Shown here: positions 8,357 to 16,729 of the stretch, piece after piece
How the letters are laid out: the number at the start of each line of letters is the position of its first letter
Numbering within the stretch: the stretch's first letter is position 1
Source: Bacillota bacterium
GTDB lineage: Bacteria > Bacillota > Ch66
Assembly: GCA_013178045.1 (NCBI GenBank)
Contig: JABLXP010000017.1
Coordinates: 1-37,653, forward strand
DNA length: 37,653 nucleotides
Direction: 5' to 3'
Made by a program: the position numbers and the translations under genes
Notes under the pieces: generated by a model
What the model was told of the DNA's origin: nothing
The model's database searches: none
Seen by the model: the letters and a program-made list of their open reading frames with translations, nothing else

Positions 8357-8569
8357 ATGGTTCAAATCGTGTTTCACGAGGATCGCTGCAAAGGATGTGA
8401 GCTTTGCCAGATTACCTGCCCGAAAAATTTAGTGGTCACATCCAACCGGCTAAACCCCTTGGGTTTTTATCCGGCTGTTATATCTGACCGCAGCCAGTGT
8501 ACGGGATGCGCCTTGTGTGCGCGGATGTGTCCTGATTTATGCATCGAAATCGGCCAGGAGGGAGCATAA
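8357..8569 (+). CDS. vorD: 2-oxoacid:ferredoxin oxidoreductase, ferredoxin-like delta subunit
   Basis: Ferredoxin-like protein of 70 residues with two [4Fe-4S] motifs, CKGCELCQITCP and CTGCALCARMCP. It is the first gene of a four-gene operon and should pass electrons from the TPP-containing core to free ferredoxin. ATG 8357 is preferred over longer frames because AAGGAGG lies at 8342-8348, directly after the T-box terminator. The next gene follows after one base. The VOR rather than KOR/POR label rests on the alpha subunit. Confidence 0.88.
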   Translation: MVQIVFHEDRCKGCELCQITCPKNLVVTSNRLNPLGFYPAVISDRSQCTGCALCARMCPDLCIEIGQEGA

Positions 8570-8570
8570 A

Positions 8571-9650
8571 GTGGATAAAGTCTTGATGAAAGGAAACGAG
8601 GCAATCGGGGAGGCGGCTATCCGCGCCGGCTGTCGGTATTTCTTTGGCTACCCGATCACTCCGCAGAGTGAACTGCCGGAGTATATGGCCCGGCGTCTGC
8701 CAGCGGTGGGGGGTGTTTTTCTCCAGGCGGAAAGTGAAATCGCGGCAATCAATATGGTTTATGGGGCGGCGGGAGCAGGAGCCCGGGTAATGACTTCTTC
8801 TTCCAGCCCAGGAATTAGTTTAAAGCAGGAGGGGATTTCCTATCTGGCTGGCGCTGAGCTCCCCGCGGTGATCGTCAACGTGATGCGAGGAGGACCTGGT
8901 CTGGGCAGTATCCAGCCCGGGCAGTCTGATTACTTTCAGGCTACCAAGGGTGGTGGTCACGGTGATTACCGGCTGATCGTCCTGGCTCCAGCGTCCGTTC
9001 AAGAGATTATTGATCTGACCTGGGAAGCCTTTGCACTAGCAGACCAGTACCGCAACCCGGTGATGATTTTGAGTGACGGCATGCTCGGGCAGATGATGGA
9101 GCCGGTAGTCCTACCAACGCAGGAACCGCCGGTGCTGCCCAAGCCCTGGGCAACAACCGGGGCAGTTAACCGGGAACGTAACGAAATCTTTTCCTTTTTT
9201 ATGCAGGGTGAGCAACTGGAAGAACATAATCGTCGCCTGGAGCAGAAATGGCAAGCGATGGTTGAGCGGGAGAAACGAGTCGCGGAGTTCTTCATGGAGG
9301 ATGCCGAAATTGTGGTGGTTGCTTATGGAACCACTGCCCGGATCGCCAGGCGGGCGGTCCGTCAGGCCAGGCAGGTCGGCATCAAGGCGGGCCTGCTTCG
9401 TCCCATTAGCCTGTGGCCTTTCCCTGACGAGGCGTTCCAACGGGCGGCAAGGAAGGCCAGGGTTTTTCTTAGTGTCGAGATGAGCCTGGGCCAGATGGTC
9501 GAAGATGTAAGACTGGCGGTAAACGGCCAGGTGCCTGTCCATTTCTATGGTCGGGTGTCAGTTGTCCCCAGTCCTGATGAGATTTTTGCGATGATTTGCC
9601 AGCTGGCAGATGAGGAGGTGGCGGTCAATGGCAGTGTTCGCTCGGCCTAA
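8571..9650 (+). CDS. vorB: branched-chain 2-oxoacid (3-methyl-2-oxobutanoate):ferredoxin oxidoreductase, alpha subunit (VorB type)
   Basis: Protein of 359 residues. It matches the alpha subunit of 2-oxoacid:ferredoxin oxidoreductases, with the hallmark [20 protein letters not shown] near residues 25-45, [19 protein letters not shown] and [11 protein letters not shown]. These blocks agree with my recollection of proteins named VorB. The complex converts branched-chain 2-oxoacids plus CoA to acyl-CoA and CO2, reducing ferredoxin, and is reversible. The GTG at 8571 is chosen because CAGGAGGGA lies about eight bases upstream and the first residues ([20 protein letters not shown]) match the family N-terminus. 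2-oxoglutarate specificity cannot be excluded from sequence; the Ile-type T-box favours branched-chain substrates. Confidence 0.88.
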   Translation: MDKVLMKGNEAIGEAAIRAGCRYFFGYPITPQSELPEYMARRLPAVGGVFLQAESEIAAINMVYGAAGAGARVMTSSSSPGISLKQEGISYLAGAELPAVIVNVMRGGPGLGSIQPGQSDYFQATKGGGHGDYRLIVLAPASVQEIIDLTWEAFALADQYRNPVMILSDGMLGQMMEPVVLPTQEPPVLPKPWATTGAVNRERNEIFSFFMQGEQLEEHNRRLEQKWQAMVEREKRVAEFFMEDAEIVVVAYGTTARIARRAVRQARQVGIKAGLLRPISLWPFPDEAFQRAARKARVFLSVEMSLGQMVEDVRLAVNGQVPVHFYGRVSVVPSPDEIFAMICQLADEEVAVNGSVRSA

Positions 9651-10371
9651 GGCGCTGACGGAGAAGCCATGGCACTTCTGTCCCGGTTGCAGCCATGGGA
9701 TCATCCATACATTGGTGGCTGAAGTGATCGATGAACTAAATATTCGCGAGACGACGGTAGGGGTTTGTCCCGTCGGATGCGCGGTGGTCTCACACGAGTA
9801 CTTTAATGTGGATATGCAGCAAGCGGCTCACGGACGGGCTCCGGCGGTCGCGACCGGGATCAAACGGGTTTTGCCGGAGCGGACTGTCTTTACTTATCAA
9901 GGGGATGGTGATCTGGCATCTATCGGGACGGCGGAAATCATCCACGCCGCTGCGCGGGGGGAAAAGATCACAACAATTTTTGTGAATAATGCCATTTACG
10001 GCATGACGGGAGGGCAGATGGCCCCGACCACACTTCTGGGGCAGGTGACCACCACCTCACCGTTTGGCCGGAGACAGGACACTCAGGGATATCCAATCCG
10101 GGTGGCCGAGATGCTGGCGACCCTGGAGGGAGTGGCCTACGTAGCCCGGGTATCGGTGCATAACCCCAAGGAAATCAACCGGGCCAAAAAGGCGATCCGG
10201 CGCGCTTTTGAGTGCCAGCAAAAAGGTCTGGGTTTTTCCCTAGTTGAGGTGCTGGCCTGCTGTCCCACGAACTGGGGTCTTTCGCCGAAGGAGTCGATTA
10301 ACTGGTTGGTTGAAAACATGATACCTTATTACCCGCTTGGGGAGTATCGGTTGCCGAAGGAGGTACAGTAG
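9628..10371 (+). CDS. vorA: 2-oxoacid:ferredoxin oxidoreductase, TPP-binding beta subunit
   Basis: Protein of 247 residues carrying the thiamine diphosphate site: GDGDLASIG (residues 92-100) and [13 protein letters not shown] (118-130). Cys18 and Cys21 (FCPGCSHG) with other Cys residues (47, 51) are candidate ligands of the beta-subunit [4Fe-4S] cluster. ATG 9628 overlaps the alpha gene by 23 bases; GAGGAGGTGG upstream supports it over the ATG at 9610. The overlap suggests translational coupling. The letter order of vor genes varies between organisms, so the symbol is provisional. Confidence 0.88.
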   Translation: MAVFARPKALTEKPWHFCPGCSHGIIHTLVAEVIDELNIRETTVGVCPVGCAVVSHEYFNVDMQQAAHGRAPAVATGIKRVLPERTVFTYQGDGDLASIGTAEIIHAAARGEKITTIFVNNAIYGMTGGQMAPTTLLGQVTTTSPFGRRQDTQGYPIRVAEMLATLEGVAYVARVSVHNPKEINRAKKAIRRAFECQQKGLGFSLVEVLACCPTNWGLSPKESINWLVENMIPYYPLGEYRLPKEVQ

Positions 10372-10938
10372 ATGGTGCATGAAATTATTATCGCGGGATT
10401 TGGCGGCCAGGGGGTCCTGTCAGTAGGACAATTTTTAATTTACGCGGGCATGCTGGAAGGCTTGCAAGTGTCCTGGGTGCCGGCATATGGGCCGGAGATG
10501 CGCGGTGGGACGGCCAATTGCCTAGTTACCATCGGCCGCGAGGAAATCGATTCGCCAGTTTTTGAACGGGCTACGGCGGCGATAGTCATGAACCAGCCGT
10601 CTTTGGAGAAGTTTGAAGCTAAGGTTAGACCAGGCGGTCTGCTCCTGTTTAATTCCTCGCTGGTTGAGCGGCCGGTCAGACGGACCGATGTTCAGGTCTA
10701 CGAGATCCCGGCTAATGACCTGGCCTACGAGTTAGGGAATATAAAAGTGGCGAACATGGTAATGCTGGGGGCGTTTCTGAAAGTTGTGCCAGTAGTGAAC
10801 GTGGAATCAGTGCTGAATTGTCTCCAGCGGGTTTTCCCAGCGGAAAAACATCACCTGATTCCGCTCAACCGAGAAGCGATGGCCCTGGGCGCGCGGCAGG
10901 TCAATTATTTGCTCGAACAGCAGCGCCAGGCCGGCTAA
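10372..10938 (+). CDS. vorC: 2-oxoacid:ferredoxin oxidoreductase, gamma subunit
   Basis: Protein of 188 residues. The N-terminal IIIAGFGGQGVLSVGQFL and later VSWVPAYGPEMRGGTANC are diagnostic of the gamma subunit of 2-oxoacid:ferredoxin oxidoreductases (PFOR domain III). It starts immediately after the beta stop codon with AAGGAGG six bases upstream of ATG 10372, so it is cotranscribed. It completes a delta-alpha-beta-gamma set. A GC-rich terminator follows about 60 bases downstream. Confidence 0.9.
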   Translation: MVHEIIIAGFGGQGVLSVGQFLIYAGMLEGLQVSWVPAYGPEMRGGTANCLVTIGREEIDSPVFERATAAIVMNQPSLEKFEAKVRPGGLLLFNSSLVERPVRRTDVQVYEIPANDLAYELGNIKVANMVMLGAFLKVVPVVNVESVLNCLQRVFPAEKHHLIPLNREAMALGARQVNYLLEQQRQAG

Positions 10939-10998
10939 TTTATCAGACACGGTTTCCTGAAAAGCACCTGCCAAAGAGAATAGCTGTTGAATTATCGC

Positions 10999-11045
10999 GG
11001 GCCGCCATCCCATTTTGGGAGGCGGCCCAGTTGCAGTTTTTCAGT
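10999..11045 (+). terminator. terminator of the VOR operon
   Basis: GC-rich 12-bp stem with one bulged A (10999-11011 against 11017-11028). A T-run follows at 11037-11041. Confidence 0.75.
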
Positions 11046-11100
11046 GAAAAGTAATTATGGGGAAAAAGGGCTGCTTCTTTTTTTCCTGACCAGATGCCGG

Positions 11101-11106
11101 TATAAT
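11101..11106 (+). promoter_or_regulatory. candidate -10 element of the DnaC-like gene
   Basis: Perfect TATAAT at 11101-11106, about 90 bases before the gene. No good -35 lies 16-18 bases upstream (the region is a T-run), so this promoter is tentative. Confidence 0.35.
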
Positions 11107-11196
11107 ACACTTATAAAGCTATCGGCGGGTATACCCTTTTTCGGGGCAAATTCGCCGCGAGTTGAGGATGGCGAGTGTAAATGGGGTGAAGTTCAG

Positions 11197-12369
11197 ATGA
11201 ATGAGCCGGAACAACCCAGGGCGATCCTGACCCGCAGTCTGTTAGAGCAGATCAACCGGGCCAGGCAAGCATTAGCCGAGATGCGGACGAGTGATCCCCA
11301 GCGTTATTCGCAAATCGAACAAGAGGCCAGGGCGAAACGCTGTAAGTATTCGCCTAACTGTCACGATGGCCTGGTTATTGATGTGCGGACCAACCGCTCG
11401 TGGCCGTGTCAGTGTCAGATCAACAAGCTGCGGGAACGGAAATTTGAAGAAATGGGGTTACCGCCGGCCTATCGCGAAGCCACATTTGATAAATTTGATT
11501 TCAGCGCCTATTTGAAATCCGATGTGCTTGACGAAACCACGACTGCCCACAAAACGGCTATGGACGCGTTTCTTTTCTGTACCGAACTGGCTAAGAAATT
11601 TCCCCAGGAAATTCCCGAGAAAAACGTTCTTCTTTACGGGCCACCTGGCTCTGGCAAGACGTTCCTGGCCTGCTGCTTATTCAATGCCATAGTGGAAAGA
11701 AATGAGCGGGAAAAACTTGATTTAACCTTCACCCGTATCGATGTTAATCGCTTGATGAGCTCTTTCCGTGCCTGGACAGGCGACAACCGACGGGTAGATA
11801 TCTTGGATGCCACCAAATTGCTGGGAGAAGTGGACGTGTTAATGCTTGACGAGCTGACCGAAACAGCGGCCACGCCTTTTGCCCAGGATTGTCTTTTTGA
11901 TATTCTGACGCACCGTCAGCACGGGAAACTGACCATCACTACGACCAACCTGTCTCCTTCCAAACTAAACAAGCTTTTCCACCACCGGGTGGCCTGGCGA
12001 CTGTATCATGCGGATGCTATCTTTCCCCTGGTGTCAAGTTTCAACTGGCATACCAGAGGATTGCATAAGGTTGACGACCGGGCGGACTACTTCAGCATTC
12101 GTCGGCTAACGGAAAAAAAGGATAACCCGGTTTTCCTTGATCCGGACGAATGGCAGTTGGAATCAGCTTTTTTGGAAGTGGCCTCGGCATTAGAGGAAAC
12201 CACGGCCTCAGCTCCAGTGCAGAGTTCAGAAACTTATCGGGGCGCGAATGATGTGCCTGGGTTGCTGAAGGATATTAATGGGGAGCGTGATGAACACTGG
12301 TTAGAACGTCTGGCGCGTATCGCCAAGCATCAGCGGGTGGCGGGTAAAAACAACGTTGAAGATGTATAG
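11197..12369 (+). CDS. DnaC/IstB-like AAA+ ATPase with N-terminal cysteine motif
   Basis: Protein of 390 residues resembling helicase-loader ATPases of the DnaC/IstB group. Walker A is GPPGSGKT (148-155), Walker B VLMLDE (214-219) and sensor-1 TTTN (248-251). Ahead of the ATPase core, Cys49, Cys55, Cys71 and Cys73 (CKYSPNC, CQC) could bind zinc. The ~100 residues after the core are family-specific and unrecognised. ATG 11197 follows GGGGTGAAG; the frame is open upstream but that part does not look coding. There is no transposase, dnaB or phage gene nearby, so an IS-linked role is not supported. It might load a helicase or act as a general ATPase. The MBL-fold gene follows by 24 bases and may be cotranscribed. 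Confidence 0.7.
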   Translation: MNEPEQPRAILTRSLLEQINRARQALAEMRTSDPQRYSQIEQEARAKRCKYSPNCHDGLVIDVRTNRSWPCQCQINKLRERKFEEMGLPPAYREATFDKFDFSAYLKSDVLDETTTAHKTAMDAFLFCTELAKKFPQEIPEKNVLLYGPPGSGKTFLACCLFNAIVERNEREKLDLTFTRIDVNRLMSSFRAWTGDNRRVDILDATKLLGEVDVLMLDELTETAATPFAQDCLFDILTHRQHGKLTITTTNLSPSKLNKLFHHRVAWRLYHADAIFPLVSSFNWHTRGLHKVDDRADYFSIRRLTEKKDNPVFLDPDEWQLESAFLEVASALEETTASAPVQSSETYRGANDVPGLLKDINGERDEHWLERLARIAKHQRVAGKNNVEDV

Positions 12370-12393
12370 AGAATGTAAAAAAGGTGAGCGCTG

Positions 12394-13227
12394 ATGCTCA
12401 GAGTTATTCATCATCGTCATGTGATTCAATTCAAAATGTCGAGAACAATTCCTGGGGGAGGACGGTTTACTACCTCAGCCTTCCTTTTTGACGGTCTATT
12501 AATCGACACCGGCGGTATCTACTGTCGGGAAGAGTTTATGCAAGCCCTGCGTCGATTTCCTCCCCAACTGGTTGTGAATACTCACTACCATGAGGACCAC
12601 ATCGGCAATAATAAGCCGATTCAGGATGAGTGGGGGATCCCGATATACGCTCACCCCATGGCGCTTCCAATAATTAGCGAGCCTTCTACTAGACTCGGAA
12701 TGGAATGGTTCCGCCAGCTGGTCTGGCGGGTGCCAGATGGTTCAGAGGTGCTGCCTCTGGGGGGTGAACTTATTACGCCGCATTATCGACTGCAGGTGAT
12801 CCACACGGGTGGGCACACCCCGGACCACATCTGCTTGTATGAACCACAACACCAGTACCTTTTTAGCGGTGATTTGTTTTTGGGAGAGCGGGTTAAACAT
12901 TCCTATTTATATGAAGACATTAATCAGATCCTTGCAGCATGGAGACAACTGTCCAGGCTGCCGGTGAAAGAAATTTATTGTGCCCTGCTGGGGCGTGTGC
13001 CCAATGGACAGCAAGCTATTCTCAATAAGATCGCTTACTGGGAGGAGTTAAAAAGCGCGGCCCAAAAGTATCAGCAGTTGGGCTACAGCCGGCGGAAGAT
13101 CCGCCGTTTACTCCTGGGAAAGGAAGGGCTCAGAAGTTACCTGACGCAGGGGAGGTATTCCAAACAAAACCTGTTCGATTCCCTAATGGGGTTGGGACCG
13201 ACTAATGGAATGGGAGGCCTGACATGA
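12394..13227 (+). CDS. metallo-beta-lactamase-fold hydrolase
   Basis: Protein of 277 residues with the metal site THYHEDH (His64, His66, Asp68, His69), His141 in HTGGHTPDH and Asp160 in FSGDLFLGE. These define a two-metal MBL-fold hydrolase. The C-terminal ~75 residues are basic and helical (QQLGYSRRKIRRLLLGKEGL), reminiscent of C-terminal extensions in this superfamily. The substrate cannot be read from sequence; thioester, lactone or phosphodiester are all possible. ATG 12394 follows AAGGTGAG. Its stop overlaps the start of the next gene by four bases (ATGA), so the two are translationally coupled and probably functionally linked. Confidence 0.85.
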   Translation: MLRVIHHRHVIQFKMSRTIPGGGRFTTSAFLFDGLLIDTGGIYCREEFMQALRRFPPQLVVNTHYHEDHIGNNKPIQDEWGIPIYAHPMALPIISEPSTRLGMEWFRQLVWRVPDGSEVLPLGGELITPHYRLQVIHTGGHTPDHICLYEPQHQYLFSGDLFLGERVKHSYLYEDINQILAAWRQLSRLPVKEIYCALLGRVPNGQQAILNKIAYWEELKSAAQKYQQLGYSRRKIRRLLLGKEGLRSYLTQGRYSKQNLFDSLMGLGPTNGMGGLT

Positions 13228-14552
13228 AGCTTAAGCAGAAGATTGTCTTAGGTGTGCTCCTCATTGTTGCTCTTGCTGTTGTGGTGGTTCCGTTCTATCG
13301 TTTTCTGGCCAGGCTCACAACCGCCGAGCATGGGGGCGTAGAATTAAGGAAATTCCCATATCCGTACAAGGCGATGTTAGCGATTTCTTCTGACATTGAT
13401 GGTTCAACCTTAGAGGAGTTTGAAGAGATTCACCGGTATCTGAATACGAAAAGTATGACCTCGATGGGTGAAGGACTGGGGTTAGATGTAGCGGATTCTT
13501 TCTGGATGTATGTGGCGACGGACAAACCTGGATACATTGATCAGAAGGGGCATACCTTCGCTGACCAGATGAGCTATTTCTATGGGACTGACTGGCGGAA
13601 AAAGAAGGATGCAGCAGCGATCATCAAGTATTACCGGGCCGGGTGGATTGACAGCATTCATACTTACGGAGATTTTATTCGGATGGACAATTCGCCGGGA
13701 CCGTTTTCCCGTACCATGGCACAGGAGGCTTTAAAGGAGTTGAAAGCCAACGGGATCAAGGTTGAGGTCTGGATTGACCACGGCAACCAGAGCAACATCC
13801 AGAATTTTGTCCTGTCGAACCGGCCGACAATGAAGTACATGCAAGGGGACAACCCTGAATGCCGCCAGTATTACCATACCGATCTGCTCGCGGATTATGG
13901 GATCCGGTTTGGCTGGGGTCCATGCATGAACACCATCGGGCGGGACACCATGCTCTACCCGCGAAAGCTCAGAGATGGTCGTAAAATTTGGGCTTTCTAT
14001 CGCTACACAGATGCCGGGACTGACGCCAAGGGCAAAACCCGCTGGCTGTGGAACCCGATGTATTTGGCCGAACAGCTGAAGCCAGAGAAATTAGCCGAAC
14101 TCAAGGCCAAGGGCCAGTACGCCATTGTTGCCCAGCATCTGGGAGCCAACATTGACTGGCCGATTTTCTGGGAGTCGGCGCGAGCTGCTCTACGTAACCT
14201 GGCTGACGAGTACTACCGTGGTGAGATCCTGGTGACCCGGACTTCTCGCCTTCTCAAGTACAATCTGGCTCAACAGTACGTGAAGTACCAGGTTGTCCAG
14301 ACCGAGCAGGGAAAGGAAATCCACATTGAGAAGATCGATGACCCGCTGTTTGGGCCGTTTGTCCCCAGTCTGGATGAGGTGCGGGGCTTAACTTTCTACG
14401 TTGACGACGACCTGGCCCGGGTGAGCGTCTGGCTGGGTAATGAGCGAATTGGGCCTGACGACCTGCAGTTCAATCCGGCTGACAGCACCGGCCGAAAGAG
14501 TGTGAGTATTCGCTGGTTCATGCCGGATACAACTGATTATACCCGCTTTTAA
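13224..14552 (+). CDS. membrane-anchored NodB-fold (polysaccharide-deacetylase-like) protein, divergent
   Basis: Protein of 442 residues. An N-terminal transmembrane helix or uncleaved signal (about 8-28) is followed by a large extracytoplasmic domain. AISSDIDGS (Asp57, Asp59), SIHTYGDF (His146, Asp150) and VWIDHGN (Asp185, His186) sit where a NodB-like barrel carries its metal and catalytic residues, but the exact CE4 motifs (TFDD, HxxxH) are not matched. I therefore call it fold-like only. The C-terminal ~80 residues look beta-rich. It overlaps the MBL-fold gene by four bases. A cell-wall or exopolysaccharide substrate is plausible but not shown. Confidence 0.55.
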   Translation: MKLKQKIVLGVLLIVALAVVVVPFYRFLARLTTAEHGGVELRKFPYPYKAMLAISSDIDGSTLEEFEEIHRYLNTKSMTSMGEGLGLDVADSFWMYVATDKPGYIDQKGHTFADQMSYFYGTDWRKKKDAAAIIKYYRAGWIDSIHTYGDFIRMDNSPGPFSRTMAQEALKELKANGIKVEVWIDHGNQSNIQNFVLSNRPTMKYMQGDNPECRQYYHTDLLADYGIRFGWGPCMNTIGRDTMLYPRKLRDGRKIWAFYRYTDAGTDAKGKTRWLWNPMYLAEQLKPEKLAELKAKGQYAIVAQHLGANIDWPIFWESARAALRNLADEYYRGEILVTRTSRLLKYNLAQQYVKYQVVQTEQGKEIHIEKIDDPLFGPFVPSLDEVRGLTFYVDDDLARVSVWLGNERIGPDDLQFNPADSTGRKSVSIRWFMPDTTDYTRF

Positions 14553-14682
14553 TTTCCTGGTTGTTTTTAATTATCCTGGGAAATATTATCCTGGAAAAGA
14601 AAAAACACGAGGACGACAATTGGCGAAGAGAGAACAAGTTACGGTGTGTTGAGCGTGAAGATAGGGGAGGAGGGATAAATCC

Positions 14683-14832
14683 ATGGAAACTGCGCTTCGG
14701 CGGGCAGTTAGCGTGCTCGTTTGGGCAGCAATCGGGGCGTTTGTGGCTCAGTCTCTGTTATATAACCCCGTCGCGGGTGGCTTAATGGGAGCCGTTTTTG
14801 GCGCTTTTTTTCGTAAAGGATGTGGAACCTGA
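14683..14832 (+). CDS. 49-residue glycine-rich membrane peptide
   Basis: A short gene of 49 codons plus stop (begins METALRRAVSVLVWAAIGAF). It has one or two hydrophobic segments with Gly spaced as in glycine-zipper helices (PVAGGLMGAVFGAFF) and ends RKGCGT. ATG 14683 has a strong GGGGAGGAGGG about ten bases upstream, and a clear terminator follows. The ribosome site and terminator make it more convincing than its length alone. No family is recognised. Confidence 0.55.
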   Translation: METALRRAVSVLVWAAIGAFVAQSLLYNPVAGGLMGAVFGAFFRKGCGT

Positions 14833-14889
14833 GGGATATAGATAGCGGCCAGTCAGGCCAGCGTGATTGCTGTAAACAAGCGACTGATG

Positions 14890-14933
14890 AAAAACAAGGG
14901 GGCGGTTGAACCCGTCTATCCCTTGTTTTTTTT
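14890..14933 (+). terminator. intrinsic terminator
   Basis: An 11-bp stem (14890-14900 against 14920-14930) followed by an uninterrupted T-run to 14933. It ends the transcript carrying the 49-residue peptide. Confidence 0.8.
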
Positions 14934-15063
14934 ATGGTGATAAAATGTGCACAGTGACAGGAAGACGAAAAAAAGCATGGAATAAGGAGACACGACATAG
15001 TTTTTAGTACAAGAAATTTCTTGCAGCGAGAGGTTGAGGCAAGACCGGGAGGAGAGCGGTGAG

Positions 15064-15687
15064 ATGACAAGAAAATGGTTGACCCTGGTGGTTTTTCTCT
15101 GTTTGGCTGTATTGGAGGTGAGCCTAATTTCCGTTCAAGGAAAGAGTTATTTTTTATGGCACCGGCTGGTTACCCCCTATTGCCTGTTTTCTTTACCGGC
15201 TGGCTGGCAGGTGGTTGATACCGCGCCGACTCAAGTTAAGACTGATTTTTCCCGTTACCAGAACGGGCCAGTCAGCTTCAGCTACCCGACGGCCTGGGAT
15301 ATTTCATCGGAAGTGTTTCAGGGCGGCGAGATTTTATACCACACGGGATTTCGCGAACCAGGACATGGTGCGCACGGGTTTGTACAGGTCTGGCGGCTGC
15401 AGAAATCGCTGGAACAGTTTTTGGATGAGGCCAAGCACAGCGCCATGGACCGGCGGAAAATCACTTCGTATCAGCTTAACCCCAGACAGGTAGCGGGTCG
15501 GCCCGGTTTCTTGCTGGAATACAACTGTGAGGGGCATGATGGGCAGGACTACCGGGCACGGGAAGTATTCTGCCAACAGGGAGATCAAATGTACCGGCTC
15601 AGCTATTTTATTCTGGCATCGGCTGATCAGGAACGGCATCAGAACATCTTTGACCGGATGGTTGACTCCCTGCGGATAATTAAGTGA
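15064..15687 (+). CDS. exported PsbP/MOG1-fold-like protein
   Basis: Protein of 207 residues. An N-terminal hydrophobic segment (about 5-25) directs export, possibly uncleaved. The remainder has the look of the PsbP-like fold found in many secreted Firmicute proteins: GPVSFSYPTAWDIS, a central FLLEYNCEGHDGQDYRAREVF strand-rich part, and a closing FDRMVDSLRII helix. Such domains usually bind ligands or partners rather than catalyse. ATG 15064 is preferred because GGGAGGAGAGCGGTGAG lies immediately upstream. It converges on the GDT1 gene with only six bases between stop codons and no terminator between them. Confidence 0.65.
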   Translation: MTRKWLTLVVFLCLAVLEVSLISVQGKSYFLWHRLVTPYCLFSLPAGWQVVDTAPTQVKTDFSRYQNGPVSFSYPTAWDISSEVFQGGEILYHTGFREPGHGAHGFVQVWRLQKSLEQFLDEAKHSAMDRRKITSYQLNPRQVAGRPGFLLEYNCEGHDGQDYRAREVFCQQGDQMYRLSYFILASADQERHQNIFDRMVDSLRIIK

Positions 15688-15693
15688 CGCTTG

Positions 15694-16359
15694 TTAGTGT
15701 TCTGAATCTTCGTGGGGATGGCGTTTCGGGCAGGCCGCCAGGTAAATCGCCGTGGCGAGAACACCCAGGGCGAGAGTTAAATTTGGCCAGGTCAGGAACG
15801 ACTGCGGCAGAACATCAGCTAGGCCAGCCAGACCGAACAGGATGAAGACACTGGCCGAAACCCACTTAACTGCCATTTCGGGGATGCGTTTCCCCAGTAC
15901 CACCCCGATGATAATGCCGATACTGTCAGCGAACAGCATACCAGTGGTTGTCCCCAGCCAGATCATAATGATGGAATTGTATTTCGCGGCTAGAGCCACG
16001 GTGGCCAGCTGGGTCTTATCCCCCATCTCGGCCAGGAAAAAGGCGATGGCGACGGTCCAGAAAGGACTAAACCGAACCTTCTGGTCTTCCCCATCGAGGG
16101 TATCTCCCCGCAGGGTCCATAAGCCAAAACCGATAAAGGACAGGGCGGCGATCGCCTGAATGGTGGAGAAGGAAATCAGAGAATTCAAAAGCCCTCCGAC
16201 CACTACGGCCAGCAGGTGGTTGATCAGGGTGGCCACCAACACTCCTGCCAGGACGGTCGTTGCCCGGTAGCGAGTGGCAAAGGCCATGGCTAAAAGCTGG
16301 GTCTTGTCGCCCATTTCCGCCAGGACGACGAAAGCCAGGGCGGCAAAGTAAGCGGTCAT
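15694..16359 (-). CDS. TMEM165/GDT1 (UPF0016) family divalent-cation transporter, probable Mn2+ exporter
   Basis: Integral membrane protein of 221 residues with two inverted repeats, each carrying the signature E-x-G-D-K-T: AEMGDKTQ at 14-21 and 110-117. This family moves Mn2+ and Ca2+; bacterial members include manganese exporters. A Mn2+-sensing yybP-ykoY riboswitch directly upstream strongly supports manganese export. ATG 16359 has AAGGAGG upstream. The short basic/His-rich C-terminus (CPKRHPHEDSEH) may touch metal. It appears to be transcribed alone. Confidence 0.93.
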   Translation of the reverse strand: MTAYFAALAFVVLAEMGDKTQLLAMAFATRYRATTVLAGVLVATLINHLLAVVVGGLLNSLISFSTIQAIAALSFIGFGLWTLRGDTLDGEDQKVRFSPFWTVAIAFFLAEMGDKTQLATVALAAKYNSIIMIWLGTTTGMLFADSIGIIIGVVLGKRIPEMAVKWVSASVFILFGLAGLADVLPQSFLTWPNLTLALGVLATAIYLAACPKRHPHEDSEH

Positions 16360-16396
16360 AGTAAATACCTCCTTTTTGTAGTTTTTCTAAATAAAA

Positions 16397-16541
16397 GAGA
16401 CCTTTGCACATACTTAAATCTAGGATGTGCTAAAGGTCTCGCTTATTGGTCAGTAGAACCAATCGGTGAAACCAGGCTCCGATCGAGCCAGTATGTTGAT
16501 TTCACCAACTATTTAAAGTCAGCTACTCCCCTTTAGGGTTA
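16397..16541 (-). promoter_or_regulatory. yybP-ykoY manganese riboswitch with terminator
   Basis: Read on the minus strand, the region contains the family's conserved blocks in order: AAAGGGGAGTAGC (16522-16534), TCAACATACTGGC, and AGCGAGACCTTT (16431-16442). The last block also forms the left arm of a terminator (16397-16440, GAGACCTTT and GCACAT paired with their complements) followed by TTTTAT. This is the expected on/off arrangement: Mn2+ binding should favour the aptamer and let transcription into the exporter proceed. The assignment is by motif recall, not by a covariance search. Confidence 0.9.
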
Positions 16542-16559
16542 TGAAGTTTTCTCATACAT

Positions 16560-16588
16560 AGATTACCAGAAAATTTACAGGTTGACAA
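16560..16588 (-). promoter_or_regulatory. promoter of the Mn2+ riboswitch transcript
   Basis: On the minus strand TTGTCA (16583-16588), a 17-base spacer and TAATCT (16560-16565) lie just upstream of the aptamer. Confidence 0.6.
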
Positions 16589-16729
16589 GGGGAACTGCCC
16601 TGGCCCGGACCATTGTCCAGCTGGCCGTATTGTAATCATAGATTTGCAGGAATTATCTTACTTTCATGGAATATTATGAATTAGGTGCCGCAATATAATA
16701 AAATAATAAAAAAAGGGAGGTTTAAATGG

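Noticed and set aside
11197-12369. The ATPase as an IS21-type IstB marking a mobile element
   Set aside because: No transposase, inverted repeats or target duplications were seen nearby.
15752-16159. 135-codon plus-strand frame
   Set aside because: Antisense shadow of the GDT1 transporter.
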